A stretch of 64,000 nt of DNA from Granulicella sp. WH15 (GTDB taxonomy: Bacteria > Acidobacteriota > Terriglobia > Terriglobales > Acidobacteriaceae): contig NZ_CP042596.1 of the NCBI RefSeq assembly GCF_009914315.1, positions 3,596,001-3,660,000 on the forward strand, written 5' to 3'. Each line of letters begins with the position of its first letter. Position 1 is the first letter of the stretch. A program made the translations under genes and the position numbers. Under the pieces are notes generated by a model, which was not told where the DNA came from, did not search any database, and worked only from the letters and a program-made list of their open reading frames with translations. Below are positions 29,500-38,582 of this stretch, in pieces.

Positions 29500-30849
29500 T
29501 TATTCGTACCGCAGCGCATTGATGGGATTCAGCACTGAAGCACGCCGGGCCGGGTAGAACCCGAAGAAGACCCCGGTCGCCCCCGCGATACCGAACGCCA
29601 GCGCAACGGCAGTGGGCGATACGCTGGCCGGCCACATGAGCAGGTGCGTGATCGCGAACGATGCGATAAAACCCAAAATGATTCCAAGCACGCCGCCCAT
29701 CAGACTGAGCACGACCGCCTCCACCAGAAACTGCATCAGCACATCGGAAGACCGTGCACCCACAGCGCGGCGGATACCGATCTCACGCGTACGCTCCGTT
29801 ACTGACACCAGCATGATATTCATGATGCCGATTCCGCCGACGATCAGGGAGATCGTTGCGATCGCACCCAGAAGCGCCGTCATCGTCGCACCGGCGCGGT
29901 TCAGCGTGCCCGACATCTCCTGCATGTTCACCTGGTCCATCGAAGGCATGTTCGCCAGGATGAACGAGGAGACCGATGTCGTCAGGCCCTTGGTCAGCGC
30001 GGCCTCGGCCTGTGTTGTCACGGTAAAGTCATCCGCCGTGCCGAACTGTGCACCCGGCATCACGTTCACTGCCTCGCCCGAGTTATGAGGCTTGGCCGCA
30101 TCCAGCTTGTGCCGCTGCCGCAGCAGAGTCTTGACGTCGCTTGCGATGCGCGTCGCGTCTCCAGCCTGGCCCGCTGCAATCGTAATGCCCGTGATGTAGT
30201 TGAAGCCCATGATCTGTTGCATCACCGGATAGGGGACAAACACCATCTGCCCCTGCTCCTCGTCGCTAGTGGTAAACACACCAACTACTGTGAACTCGTG
30301 GTCGCGAACCGTGATCGTCTTTCCGACCGGATTCACGCCCTCGCCAAAGAGCTGGTCACGCAGTACAGATCCCAGAACGGCAACATTCGCCGAATTAGCG
30401 ACGTCGCTCGCTTTAAAGAACTTACCTTTTTTGAACTTGAAGTCGTACATCAGCGGATACTCGAAGTCCGTACCAAGTATCTGGCCGTAGTTACGCTCCC
30501 CGCCATTGACCACCCAGCCGCGCGCGCGGATGGTGGCCGCCATGTGTCCGATGCCGTCGATCTTGCCGATCTCATAAGCGTCATTCGATGTCAGCGTGCT
30601 GGCCGATCCCATACCGGTGGCGATCTTGGACTGCTCGCCGCCGCGGGTAAAGTTACCAGCCTTCACGAAGATCAGCGTAGTACCGGCCGATTTGACGTCC
30701 GAAGAGATGCTCTCCTGAGCGCCTGTGCCCAGGGCAAACATCGTAAGAACAGCCGCCACACCGATGGTCATACCAAGCACGGCCAAGCCGGTTTTGAGCT
30801 TATTCGCCCCAAGCGCTTTGAGTGCAATCTGGAAACTATTCTTGAGCAT
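29500..30849 (-). CDS. MacB-type ABC permease (second in operon, short form)
   Basis: This 449-residue MacB/FtsX-type permease shares the helix-periplasmic domain-three helices plan and the ERTREIGIRRAVGARSSDVL block of its two neighbours. It is about 45-50 residues shorter, because the insert after the first helix is absent. Its ATG overlaps the stop of the first permease by one base (TAATG), so the two are translationally coupled. MacB transporters work as dimers, so this short form could pair with itself or with a long neighbour. Confidence 0.88.
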   Translation of the reverse strand: MLKNSFQIALKALGANKLKTGLAVLGMTIGVAAVLTMFALGTGAQESISSDVKSAGTTLIFVKAGNFTRGGEQSKIATGMGSASTLTSNDAYEIGKIDGIGHMAATIRARGWVVNGGERNYGQILGTDFEYPLMYDFKFKKGKFFKASDVANSANVAVLGSVLRDQLFGEGVNPVGKTITVRDHEFTVVGVFTTSDEEQGQMVFVPYPVMQQIMGFNYITGITIAAGQAGDATRIASDVKTLLRQRHKLDAAKPHNSGEAVNVMPGAQFGTADDFTVTTQAEAALTKGLTTSVSSFILANMPSMDQVNMQEMSGTLNRAGATMTALLGAIATISLIVGGIGIMNIMLVSVTERTREIGIRRAVGARSSDVLMQFLVEAVVLSLMGGVLGIILGFIASFAITHLLMWPASVSPTAVALAFGIAGATGVFFGFYPARRASVLNPINALRYE

Positions 30850-32348
30850 TATTCAAACCTCAGGGAAGCAATTGGAGGAACGCGCGAAGCCTGCCGGGCA
30901 GGATACCAGCCGAAGAAGATTCCGATGGCGGCGGAGATGAGAAAGGTTGCGATGACCGATAGAGGCGAGATCGAGGTAGACCATTGCACGGAGTGCGAGA
31001 TGGCTGCGGCAACTATAAATCCAATGACGATGCCTAAAAGCCCCCCGACCACGCTGAGCGTAATCGACTCGATGACGAACTGCATAAGCACATCGCTGGA
31101 TGTAGCTCCCACTGCGCGGCGAATACCTATCTCACGCGTACGCTCGGTAACAGAGAGCAGCATGATGTTCATGATGCCGATTCCGCCGACGATAAGCGAC
31201 ACAGTAGCGATACTTCCGAGCAGCACACTCATTGTCTGGCTCGACCGATCGAGCGTCTTCGAGAGCTGTCCCAGCGTCACCTTCTCCAGACCATCAATGT
31301 TGCCGACGACGGCCTGCGCAATCTCCGGCCTCATGCTTCCCTTCGAAAGCTCCTTGCGAGCCTGGTTGGTTACGGTGAAGTCGTCCGGAGCCTTGGCTGA
31401 GATATTGTGACGCTTCCGCAGAAGATCGGTCACAGTCTTAGAGACACGTGTGACATCTCCGGTCGACAACGTCGTCAAGGTGATGTCGTTCAGCTTGGAG
31501 AGATTGAGAAGCTTCTGCATGGTGCTGATCGGAATGTAAATAGCGTCGAACTGATCGTCGCCCGGCTCCGGAGCTACCAGCCAGCTGCTGCTGCCCACCA
31601 CACCCACGACCTCAAAGGTCTGCTTCCACAGGGTTACTTCTTTTCCAATCGGAGACGCATCGCCAAAGAGCCTCTGGCTGGTGACATATCCCAGAACGCA
31701 GACCTGCTTCGCGCTGGAGACTTCCTTCTTGTTGAAGAAACGTCCCCATGGAAAGACCCAGGCGCGGCGGATTAGCGGCAACGAAGAATCGTCGCCATGA
31801 ACACGCGTGTACCAACGCTTGTCTCCCGCTACGACGTGCACATTCTCGTGGATGCCCTCCGAGACGTACTGCACGCCCTTGATCTTGCGGATCTCGTTGG
31901 CGTCGTCGTTGGTCAACGTAGCCGCCGCACCAAGACCAGCCTCCGAGTCGCCCAGACGCTGACGCGAAGTGGGATGGTTGTGAACCGCGAAGGGATCATC
32001 CTCGGGGTGCCCAGCTAGAAGGAAGTGAGCCCGCTGACTGGAATCCCAGGCAATCTGCTTCAACACCGGAGCTTGAGGCATCGGAGCCGGTTCATAAGCC
32101 GCCGGCTCAATCGCATCAGCCGCGGCCTTTTCCACTTGCACCTGGTAGTTGCCAGCCGTGACCACGATCAGGTTCATGCCTGCCGCACGCACCTGATCCT
32201 GAATAGCCGTCTGAGCTCCGTTGCCAAGCCCAACCATCGTCAGCACGGTCGCCACGCCGATGGTCATGCCCAGCATCGTGAGTCCGGTTTGTAGTTTATT
32301 TCTACGTAGCGCCTTCAGGGCGATGGTATAGCTGGTCTTTACGGACAT
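30849..32348 (-). CDS. MacB-type ABC permease (first in operon)
   Basis: This is a 499-residue MacB/FtsX-type permease. The first helix is about 20-42. The periplasmic part has an insert rich in Pro, Ala and Glu (about 70-130), then the MacB periplasmic core. The three final helices carry the GGIGIMNIMLL and ERTREIGIRRAVGA block. Its ATG overlaps the ATPase stop by one base (TAATG). It is closer to the 27913 copy than to the middle one, by length and shared insert. MacB-type systems use force across the membrane to drive export by outer-membrane partners rather than moving substrate through themselves. Confidence 0.9.
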   Translation of the reverse strand: MSVKTSYTIALKALRRNKLQTGLTMLGMTIGVATVLTMVGLGNGAQTAIQDQVRAAGMNLIVVTAGNYQVQVEKAAADAIEPAAYEPAPMPQAPVLKQIAWDSSQRAHFLLAGHPEDDPFAVHNHPTSRQRLGDSEAGLGAAATLTNDDANEIRKIKGVQYVSEGIHENVHVVAGDKRWYTRVHGDDSSLPLIRRAWVFPWGRFFNKKEVSSAKQVCVLGYVTSQRLFGDASPIGKEVTLWKQTFEVVGVVGSSSWLVAPEPGDDQFDAIYIPISTMQKLLNLSKLNDITLTTLSTGDVTRVSKTVTDLLRKRHNISAKAPDDFTVTNQARKELSKGSMRPEIAQAVVGNIDGLEKVTLGQLSKTLDRSSQTMSVLLGSIATVSLIVGGIGIMNIMLLSVTERTREIGIRRAVGATSSDVLMQFVIESITLSVVGGLLGIVIGFIVAAAISHSVQWSTSISPLSVIATFLISAAIGIFFGWYPARQASRVPPIASLRFE

Positions 32349-33109
32349 TAGATCTTTCCCTTCGTGATCGCGAGCGGCATGTCTGCAAGCTCACCCTTCG
32401 CCGTACGCCGGGTGTGATGTTCAATGTCGGAGGTGATGACACCGTCCTTGAACGAGACGATGCGCGAGCCATACTCCGCGACCTCCATCTCGTGCGTGAT
32501 CAGAACGATCGTGATTCCGCGCTCGTCCTTGAGCTTCTGGAAGATGTCCATGACCTCCACGCTCGTGCGGCTATCGAGGTTTCCGGTCGGCTCGTCGGCC
32601 AGCAGGATGGAAGGATTGTTCAGCAGAGCACGGGCGATTGCCACACGCTGCTGCTGTCCACCGGAGAGCTGGTTGGTGTGGTGCGAGTGACGATTCTCAA
32701 GACCCACCGAGGCCAACGCCTCCATGGCACGCTTTCTGCGATCGGCTGCCGACACCTTCGCGCCGTGGTTATAGAGCAGCGGCAGTTCAACGTTTTCGAG
32801 CGCCGTCGTCCTGGTCAACAAGTTGAATCCCTGGAAGACAAAGCCGATCTGCCGATTGCGAACGCCGGAGATCTCGTCGTCGCTCAGGTGCGAGACATCG
32901 CGGCCATCCAGCAGGTACTGCCCACTGGTCGGCTGGTCCAGACAGCCCAGAATGTGCATCAAGGTAGATTTGCCGGATCCCGACGGGCCGATGACCGATA
33001 CGAACTCACCCGCGTTAATGTCGATGGAGATCGAATTCAGCGCGTGCACTTCGATGTCTTCCATCTTGTAGGTTTTAGTTAGATTTCGAATCGAGATAAC
33101 AGGTGTCAT
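32348..33109 (-). CDS. MacB/LolD-type ABC transporter ATPase
   Basis: This 253-residue cytoplasmic ATPase is first in a four-gene operon with three permeases. Walker A is GPSGSGKST (41-49), the signature LSGGQQQR (148-155), Walker B ILLADEP (168-174), and the D-loop and switch follow in TGNLDSRT and LITHE. The length and the ADEPTGNLDS segment are typical of the MacB/LolD/FtsE group. Unlike true MacB, the ATPase is a separate protein. Neither a MacA-like adaptor nor a TolC-like channel is in the window. Confidence 0.92.
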   Translation of the reverse strand: MTPVISIRNLTKTYKMEDIEVHALNSISIDINAGEFVSVIGPSGSGKSTLMHILGCLDQPTSGQYLLDGRDVSHLSDDEISGVRNRQIGFVFQGFNLLTRTTALENVELPLLYNHGAKVSAADRRKRAMEALASVGLENRHSHHTNQLSGGQQQRVAIARALLNNPSILLADEPTGNLDSRTSVEVMDIFQKLKDERGITIVLITHEMEVAEYGSRIVSFKDGVITSDIEHHTRRTAKGELADMPLAITKGKI

Positions 33110-33310
33110 TTGTCGTTGGCTCTTTCGTCGGATTTATGTGGCGAGACGTTACTCAAGAGGAGTGTCGGTCAAGGAATATTCGTGGACCAGATTCCCCAGT
33201 AAATATCGGAAGATTGAGCTATCTTGCAGTGCAAACGGCCATTCAGGCAAATCAATTAAGTAATACGCCGCCGCAGCTACGCGCTGAGCGTAGCGAGACA
33301 GGAAATAGTT

Positions 33311-33351
33311 GGATAGGTGCCGGAGAGCGAGTAACTCCCCGACACCTATCC
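33311..33351 (-). terminator. Terminator of the M20 lipoprotein gene
   Basis: GGATAGGTG-CGG pairs with CCG-CACCTATCC (one mismatch) just after the stop of the minus-strand peptidase gene. Bases 33110-33310 are the upstream region of the MacB-type operon and hold no gene. Confidence 0.65.
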
Positions 33352-33359
33352 TCAGCGAT

Positions 33360-35081
33360 TTAGGGTTTCTTGTTCAACTCGCTCTTCGGCGTAGTCGTGG
33401 TGGTATGGGCAAAGTTCCACATCACCATGGCGATGGACTTCTCACCGCCAGCGATACCGTAACGCTTGCCCGCTCCTTCGATCACGTAATACTCATCCGC
33501 CGCGTGAGCACGTCCACCGCCGCCCGCGCCGCCACCGGCGATCGGAAGACCTACAGGAGTGAAGGTCGTATCGCCCTGCGGTCCATTGGTGAACATATAG
33601 CCAGGCCATGCGCCGCCCATCTCGTTTCCGCCAGCCAGAATCGTCTCGTTCTTCGAGAGCTTCTGGTACGGAATGTTGAAGGCGTCGTAGGTCTTCTCGA
33701 CCGCGTGCGCGATGTCGGTGTCGTACTGCATCTTCGACCACTCATCGTCGCCGATCACGGTCAGTTCAACATCCTTGTAGCCATTCCGGTCTAGCTGCGC
33801 GCGGATCTTCTTCACGATATCCGAGCCGTGCTGGTTCGGGAGATACCGGATGCTGTGCTTGGAGGTGATCTTGTTGGGCAGGATCGAACCCGAACCACCG
33901 GCGAACATATTGCCGCCCCACACGCCGTCGAAGTCGAAGGCGGTGTGATAGCGAGCCATGCTCACCATCTGCTCGGCGTTGTCCGCGATAAAGCGGCCTA
34001 CGCCCAGATTCTTTGCAGCCTGCTTGATGTCGATCTTCGCAGCCTGCTTCTTGAGCATCTCCTTGTCTTCCGCATCCAGCGGCTCGATACCATCGTTGAA
34101 GCCCTGGATCAACGGCGTGTTGCCGTCGAGCGAGGTCAGCGAAGCCAGCATGTGTGCGTGACGCCACGCCGGGCTATCCACCGAGCGCATGTTGATGCCG
34201 TGGATATCCGACTGGATCGGGCCGCGTCCCCAGCTCTTACCGCTAGTCGACAGCTCGATGAACAGGCAGCCTTCAGAGCCACCACGCACCGTCGAGAAGC
34301 CCTGGTCGTTCTGACCGGCAAACATCATAAAAGCATCCGCGGGAGTCAGAAGATCGCGATGCTCCTTGACGAACTTGCGCAGTCCGATCGAGAGACGCTC
34401 TTCGTCGCCCTCCGCAACGAAGATCAGGTTGACCGGCAGGTGACCCATCACCGCCTTCATCGACATGAGGGCGTTCAGCTCCACCATCTCGGGGCCCTTG
34501 GAGTTCGTCGCTCCGCGACCAATGAGTACCTTCGTCGCATTCGGCACCTCAGCCACCTTCGCGTCCACGATCTTCGCCTCGAACGGCGGCGAGGACCAAG
34601 CATCTGGCTGAGTGATCGGCATGGTGTCGTACATCCAGTAGACGGCCAGCGTCTTCGGCGCACCCTCATCGCAACGTGCATAAACCACAGGATTACCGGG
34701 CTTTCCAACCTCGGTCATGCCCACGTCGTAGACGCGCGTCTCCTGGCAGCCGAGCTTTTCGAAGAATCCCTTCACCATCTCGGCCGACTCCGGAATACCT
34801 TCGCCGCTGATGGAGACGCTGGGCTGCTGCACCCACTTCTGCAGATTCTCGACGTGCTCGTCGATGTGGTCGTCGATGTATTGAAATACCTTCTGCATCT
34901 CCGGCGGGATCATCGCCATGTTGATCTGCAAGGTAGTGTCATCGTGCGCGCGGATACCTAGCTTGGGCTTCGGCGGCGCAGCAGCCAGATGACGCATAGG
35001 CTTATTGTTCGAGGTACATCCCGACAAGAATACGAGTGCCCCCAGAGAAGACACGAATCCTAGACTCCGATTCAAGCGCAT
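33360..35081 (-). CDS. M20-like lipoprotein with altered metal site
   Basis: This 573-residue protein is related to M20 dipeptidases. The ATG at 35081 is fixed by AGGAGG 10 bases upstream and by a clear lipoprotein signal (FLSGC, lipid Cys at 22); the frame is open further upstream without merit. The usual metal-site HxD is WMYD (149-152), with Met150 where the His ligand should be. The usual D-D-K-G is TNSKG (192-196), so the bridging Asp is gone. The catalytic glutamates (EGDEE, 224-228) and the late His (GRAHAADEY) remain. The gene at 41701 has the same changes. It may bind metal differently or may not be a peptidase. Confidence 0.85.
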   Translation of the reverse strand: MRLNRSLGFVSSLGALVFLSGCTSNNKPMRHLAAAPPKPKLGIRAHDDTTLQINMAMIPPEMQKVFQYIDDHIDEHVENLQKWVQQPSVSISGEGIPESAEMVKGFFEKLGCQETRVYDVGMTEVGKPGNPVVYARCDEGAPKTLAVYWMYDTMPITQPDAWSSPPFEAKIVDAKVAEVPNATKVLIGRGATNSKGPEMVELNALMSMKAVMGHLPVNLIFVAEGDEERLSIGLRKFVKEHRDLLTPADAFMMFAGQNDQGFSTVRGGSEGCLFIELSTSGKSWGRGPIQSDIHGINMRSVDSPAWRHAHMLASLTSLDGNTPLIQGFNDGIEPLDAEDKEMLKKQAAKIDIKQAAKNLGVGRFIADNAEQMVSMARYHTAFDFDGVWGGNMFAGGSGSILPNKITSKHSIRYLPNQHGSDIVKKIRAQLDRNGYKDVELTVIGDDEWSKMQYDTDIAHAVEKTYDAFNIPYQKLSKNETILAGGNEMGGAWPGYMFTNGPQGDTTFTPVGLPIAGGGAGGGGRAHAADEYYVIEGAGKRYGIAGGEKSIAMVMWNFAHTTTTTPKSELNKKP

Positions 35082-35674
35082 ACGACGCAGCCTCCTATGG
35101 CTACATACCAGGATAAGAAGAGTCACTTCGAACAACACCGCGAAGCAGCGAATAGCTCGGGCGCTGTTTAGATATAACCAGGCAGTAAGACCTAGCTCAT
35201 CTCTAAAGTCAGGATGTAAATGCAATGCGGTGAAGCTCGGGAATGGAACTTAATGCAACAGGCAAAACCGGTAGTTCACAGACTGCGAAGCAGGTGGACC
35301 TTCGGTGCTCACATTACAGCAATCACAATTTGTTGCGGCGTGACCTGAATATAGGAGAGTGTCATCACTGTGTCAATAAAAATTGTTATTGCGAGGCAAC
35401 GTTTTCGATTGTGCGAGAAACCCGCAGTTCCAGAGCCTATTTCCCAGGCAGCCTCATATCCTGCTACGAAAAAATAGTAGAAGCTGCTCCATCCAGTAAC
35501 TCCGACTGGTTGCTGAATACCGGTTCAGAGATCACCTTCTCTATCGCTTCAACGACATAGCCACCAGACTTAACGAGAGAGGCGAAGCGTCTCCGCCTCG
35601 CCTCTTCGACTTATTAATTCCATCTGTCTACTACTTAATTTGCCTGTTAGAACTTACTTTCAGCTTCCTTTTAA
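35082..35674. other. Intergenic region, AT-richer
   Basis: No gene is supported. A 105-codon open frame on the plus strand (35243-35560) has no ribosome site or domain. A hairpin near 35578-35605 (AGAGGCG/CGCCTCT) serves the minus-strand gene ending at 35675. Long T- and A-rich stretches around 35610-35670 follow its stop. Confidence 0.5.
35578..35605 (-). terminator. Terminator of the AbgB-like gene
   Basis: AGAGGCG and CGCCTCT pair about 70 bases after the stop of the minus-strand gene. Confidence 0.45.
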
Positions 35675-37141
35675 TTAATTCTCCCGATAGTTCAGCAGTG
35701 GCTTCTGGTTCGCGGGAATCGCCGACTCATACTTCTTCCCCACCATCTGACGATCGAACTCGACTTTGGCCTTGGCTACCAGCTGCGGATCCTTGAACAG
35801 CTCCACCGCCGTCAGCGCCAGCGCTTTGGATGCAACGACCATCCCGTCCTGTCCGATGCTCGTGCCCGTCGTCGCAGCGGCCTGCCAGGTGTGCGCAGAG
35901 CTGCCCGGAACAAAGGTAGCCGCACTCAAACCAATCGTCGGTACCGTCCAGCTCACATCGCCCACATCGGTAGAAGCCGCGGCCCCGTTGGGGTCGAAGG
36001 GCTTCAGCGGCTGGACTACATTGGTCAGGCTCAGATCGCCAGCCGCGCCCGGAGGCAGCGTCTTCTGCAACGCCAGCGCGAACTCCTTCTGCTTATCGTC
36101 CATCTGGTAGCCGCCGACGAACTCCAGGTTCTTCTGCATCTCCGCAGCCAGCACATCGTTGCCCAGAATATTGGAGTCACTGCTGATGATCTTCACATCG
36201 AGCTTAGTCTCCGTCATCATGGCCGCGCCCTGGGCGATCTTGTTGATCCGCCCCCAGATCCCATCCAGCGTCTGGCTCGAAGGATTACGCGCCATGATAT
36301 AAAGCTCGGCAAGATCGGGCACCACGTTCGGAGCCACACCGCCCTTGGTCACAATGTAGTGGATGCGGGTGTTGCTCGGCACGTGCTCGCGCATGAACTC
36401 AATGCCATTGCCCATCAGCATCACGGCATCGAGCGCCGAGCGTCCGCGATCCGGCGCAGCAGCAGCGTGGGCGGCTACTCCATGAAAGGTGAACTTCGCC
36501 GACGTCACCGCCAACATGCCGCCGTTGTTGACCGAGTTACGATCGCCCGGATGCCAGTGCAGCACCACGTTCACGTCGTTGAACAGTCCGTCACGCACCA
36601 TGTACACCTTGCCCGAACCACCCTCTTCGGCGGGCGTGCCGTAGTACCGCAGCGTGCCCGCGATATGGTTTTTGACCATGTAATCCTTCACGGCCACCGC
36701 GGCCAGCGCCGCTCCCGAACCCAGCAGATTGTGCCCGCAGCCATGCCCCGAGCCACCCTCAACGATGGGCTCGCGCGTGGCCACCATCGCCTTCTGCGAC
36801 AGTCCCGGCAACGCATCGAACTCACCCAAAATCGCGATCACCGGCTTGCCCTGTCCATAGCTCGCGATGAAACCCGTAGGCTCATCGGCGACACCGGCCT
36901 GCACCGTAAACCCAGCCTCCTTCAAATGATCCTGCAAGAGCTGCGAGCTTTTGGTCTCGTGATAGCCAAGCTCCGCATAGTCCCATATTTGTTTGGAGAC
37001 CTGCTTGTAAGTGGAGGCGTTGGCGTCGATCGTCGCCACAATTGCTTTTTTATCCGCAGCCGTCTCCTGCGCATACGCCTGCACTGCCAACACGCCGCAG
37101 AGCATCCCCGCGGAGACTACCAGAACGCGATTCACCGTCAT
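35675..37141 (-). CDS. Exported M20D amidohydrolase (AbgB-like)
   Basis: This 488-residue hydrolase of the AbgB/aminoacylase branch of M20 cleaves amide bonds such as N-acyl or aminobenzoyl amino acids. A signal peptide runs to about residue 25 (VQAYAQ). The metal site is the family standard: GEFDALP near 107-112, GHGCGHN with Cys135 and His137, TPAEEGG with the catalytic glutamates, and LHWHPGD. The dimerisation domain includes GVAAHAAAAPDRGRSA. GGGAG lies before the ATG. It is probably the last gene of a minus-strand run that includes the two amidohydrolases upstream. Confidence 0.9.
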   Translation of the reverse strand: MTVNRVLVVSAGMLCGVLAVQAYAQETAADKKAIVATIDANASTYKQVSKQIWDYAELGYHETKSSQLLQDHLKEAGFTVQAGVADEPTGFIASYGQGKPVIAILGEFDALPGLSQKAMVATREPIVEGGSGHGCGHNLLGSGAALAAVAVKDYMVKNHIAGTLRYYGTPAEEGGSGKVYMVRDGLFNDVNVVLHWHPGDRNSVNNGGMLAVTSAKFTFHGVAAHAAAAPDRGRSALDAVMLMGNGIEFMREHVPSNTRIHYIVTKGGVAPNVVPDLAELYIMARNPSSQTLDGIWGRINKIAQGAAMMTETKLDVKIISSDSNILGNDVLAAEMQKNLEFVGGYQMDDKQKEFALALQKTLPPGAAGDLSLTNVVQPLKPFDPNGAAASTDVGDVSWTVPTIGLSAATFVPGSSAHTWQAAATTGTSIGQDGMVVASKALALTAVELFKDPQLVAKAKVEFDRQMVGKKYESAIPANQKPLLNYREN

Positions 37142-37228
37142 ACGCCTGCTCCCATCAAAATAGCACTCAGTTAGTTACAAATAGCGTACAGCCTAACCTA
37201 CCAAGGCTGTATGCCGCATCGCTGCCGA

Positions 37229-38533
37229 TTACTTGCCTACTCCGGCTACTACCTTGCCCTCGAAGACAACCGCCTTCGTCTTCTTCACGGCTGCGATGTC
37301 TGCGGTAGGATCGCCATCGAGAGCCACGAAGCTAGCCTCTTTGCCTACCTCCAGCGTTCCCATGTCGCTCCAACCCGCCAGGGCCGCACTGTTGATCGTC
37401 GCGGCCACCAGCGCCTGTTGCGGCGTCGCGCCGAACTTCACCATCGTAATCATCTCGTCCAGCACGGTGCCGGTGCCGGGCGCGTAGCTCATATCCGAGC
37501 CCGCGCACATCTGCGAGGCCATACCGTTCTTCAGCCCCAGCTTGAAACTCGCGAAGTGGTTCGCCGCCAGTTCCTTACCCTTGCGGATACGGTGCGCCGG
37601 GCCGTGGTCTCCGCCCTGCACGATGTTGTCCACGACGAAGACCGTCGGGTCCCACCAGACATGATGAGCCTTCATGTAATCGACCGCCTCCTGGTTTAGT
37701 TCCGAGGCGTGCTCGATCGAATCGACACCCGCGTGCAGCGCATCAAGAATAGTCTTTGTGTTCTCGTCATGCGCCGAGACCTTCACGTGCGCCATGTGCG
37801 CCTGCTCGACGATGACCTTCATCTCCTCCGGCGATAACTGCTCCGCCGTCGGCGAATCCAGCGGCGAGCCTACACCGCCCGACGCCATGATCTTGATGAC
37901 CTTCGCGCCGTACTTGATCTGCAGATGCACTGCCTTCTCCGCATCGGCAGGCGAGTTGATGAAGCCCTGCAGCGGCGTATAGAAAGCGTCGAGATTGATC
38001 GTCGAAGGAAAGGTAAAGTGATCCGAGTGGCCCGCCGGAATCGACATCGGGTGGCCCGCCGGAAGCATGTGCGGCCCCATCACCGTGCCTTCATCAACCG
38101 CATCCGCCAGCGCCACGTCGATGAACCCATCGGTCCCAAGCACGCGCACGCCGACGATGCCTGACTTCAGCGCATACTCCATATTTCTCTGCGCCCGTAG
38201 CGTCTGCAAGCCATAAGAGGGATTCGTCTCCCCACCCGCCGGACCGGCAGTATTCAAGTGGATGTGCGAGTCGATGAAGCCCGGAACGACCGTATAACCC
38301 GAGAGGTCCACCTCCTGCGCGCCCGCAGGCACCGGCAGCGACGCGCCAATCGCCGTGATCTTGCCGTCGGTCACAACCATCGTCATCGGCCCCTTCAGAG
38401 GCTCGGCGGCCGAAGTCATCAGCTTGCCCGCACGCACATACAACGTCTTTGCGGGCGCATCAGCGGCATATGCGATGCCGGAGGCAAGAGTAGAGGAGAG
38501 AGCAAACATTGCAGCAGCCTGTATCTTCATCAT
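37229..38533 (-). CDS. Exported amidohydrolase, dipeptidase/prolidase-like (copy 2)
   Basis: This 434-residue member of the amidohydrolase superfamily belongs to the imidazolonepropionase-like group, which includes Xaa-Pro and other dipeptidases. A signal peptide ends near IAYAADA. Metal residues are H90 and H92 (DSHIH), the probable carboxylated Lys214 (IKIMASGG), H255 (SAHDEN), H275 (IEHASE) and a late Asp (AGSDMSY). The start is placed at 38533, with AAGGAG 11 bases upstream; the frame is open further but unconserved. It is a tandem duplicate of the next gene upstream, with long identical stretches in the barrel. Confidence 0.88.
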   Translation of the reverse strand: MMKIQAAAMFALSSTLASGIAYAADAPAKTLYVRAGKLMTSAAEPLKGPMTMVVTDGKITAIGASLPVPAGAQEVDLSGYTVVPGFIDSHIHLNTAGPAGGETNPSYGLQTLRAQRNMEYALKSGIVGVRVLGTDGFIDVALADAVDEGTVMGPHMLPAGHPMSIPAGHSDHFTFPSTINLDAFYTPLQGFINSPADAEKAVHLQIKYGAKVIKIMASGGVGSPLDSPTAEQLSPEEMKVIVEQAHMAHVKVSAHDENTKTILDALHAGVDSIEHASELNQEAVDYMKAHHVWWDPTVFVVDNIVQGGDHGPAHRIRKGKELAANHFASFKLGLKNGMASQMCAGSDMSYAPGTGTVLDEMITMVKFGATPQQALVAATINSAALAGWSDMGTLEVGKEASFVALDGDPTADIAAVKKTKAVVFEGKVVAGVGK

Positions 38534-38582
38534 CGTCACAGCTCCTTGGAATAAGAAACAAAATAAGTAACAAAAATTGGAC

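Noticed and set aside
35243..35560. 105-codon plus-strand frame in an intergenic region
   Set aside because: No ribosome site, no hydrophobic core pattern and no recognisable family.
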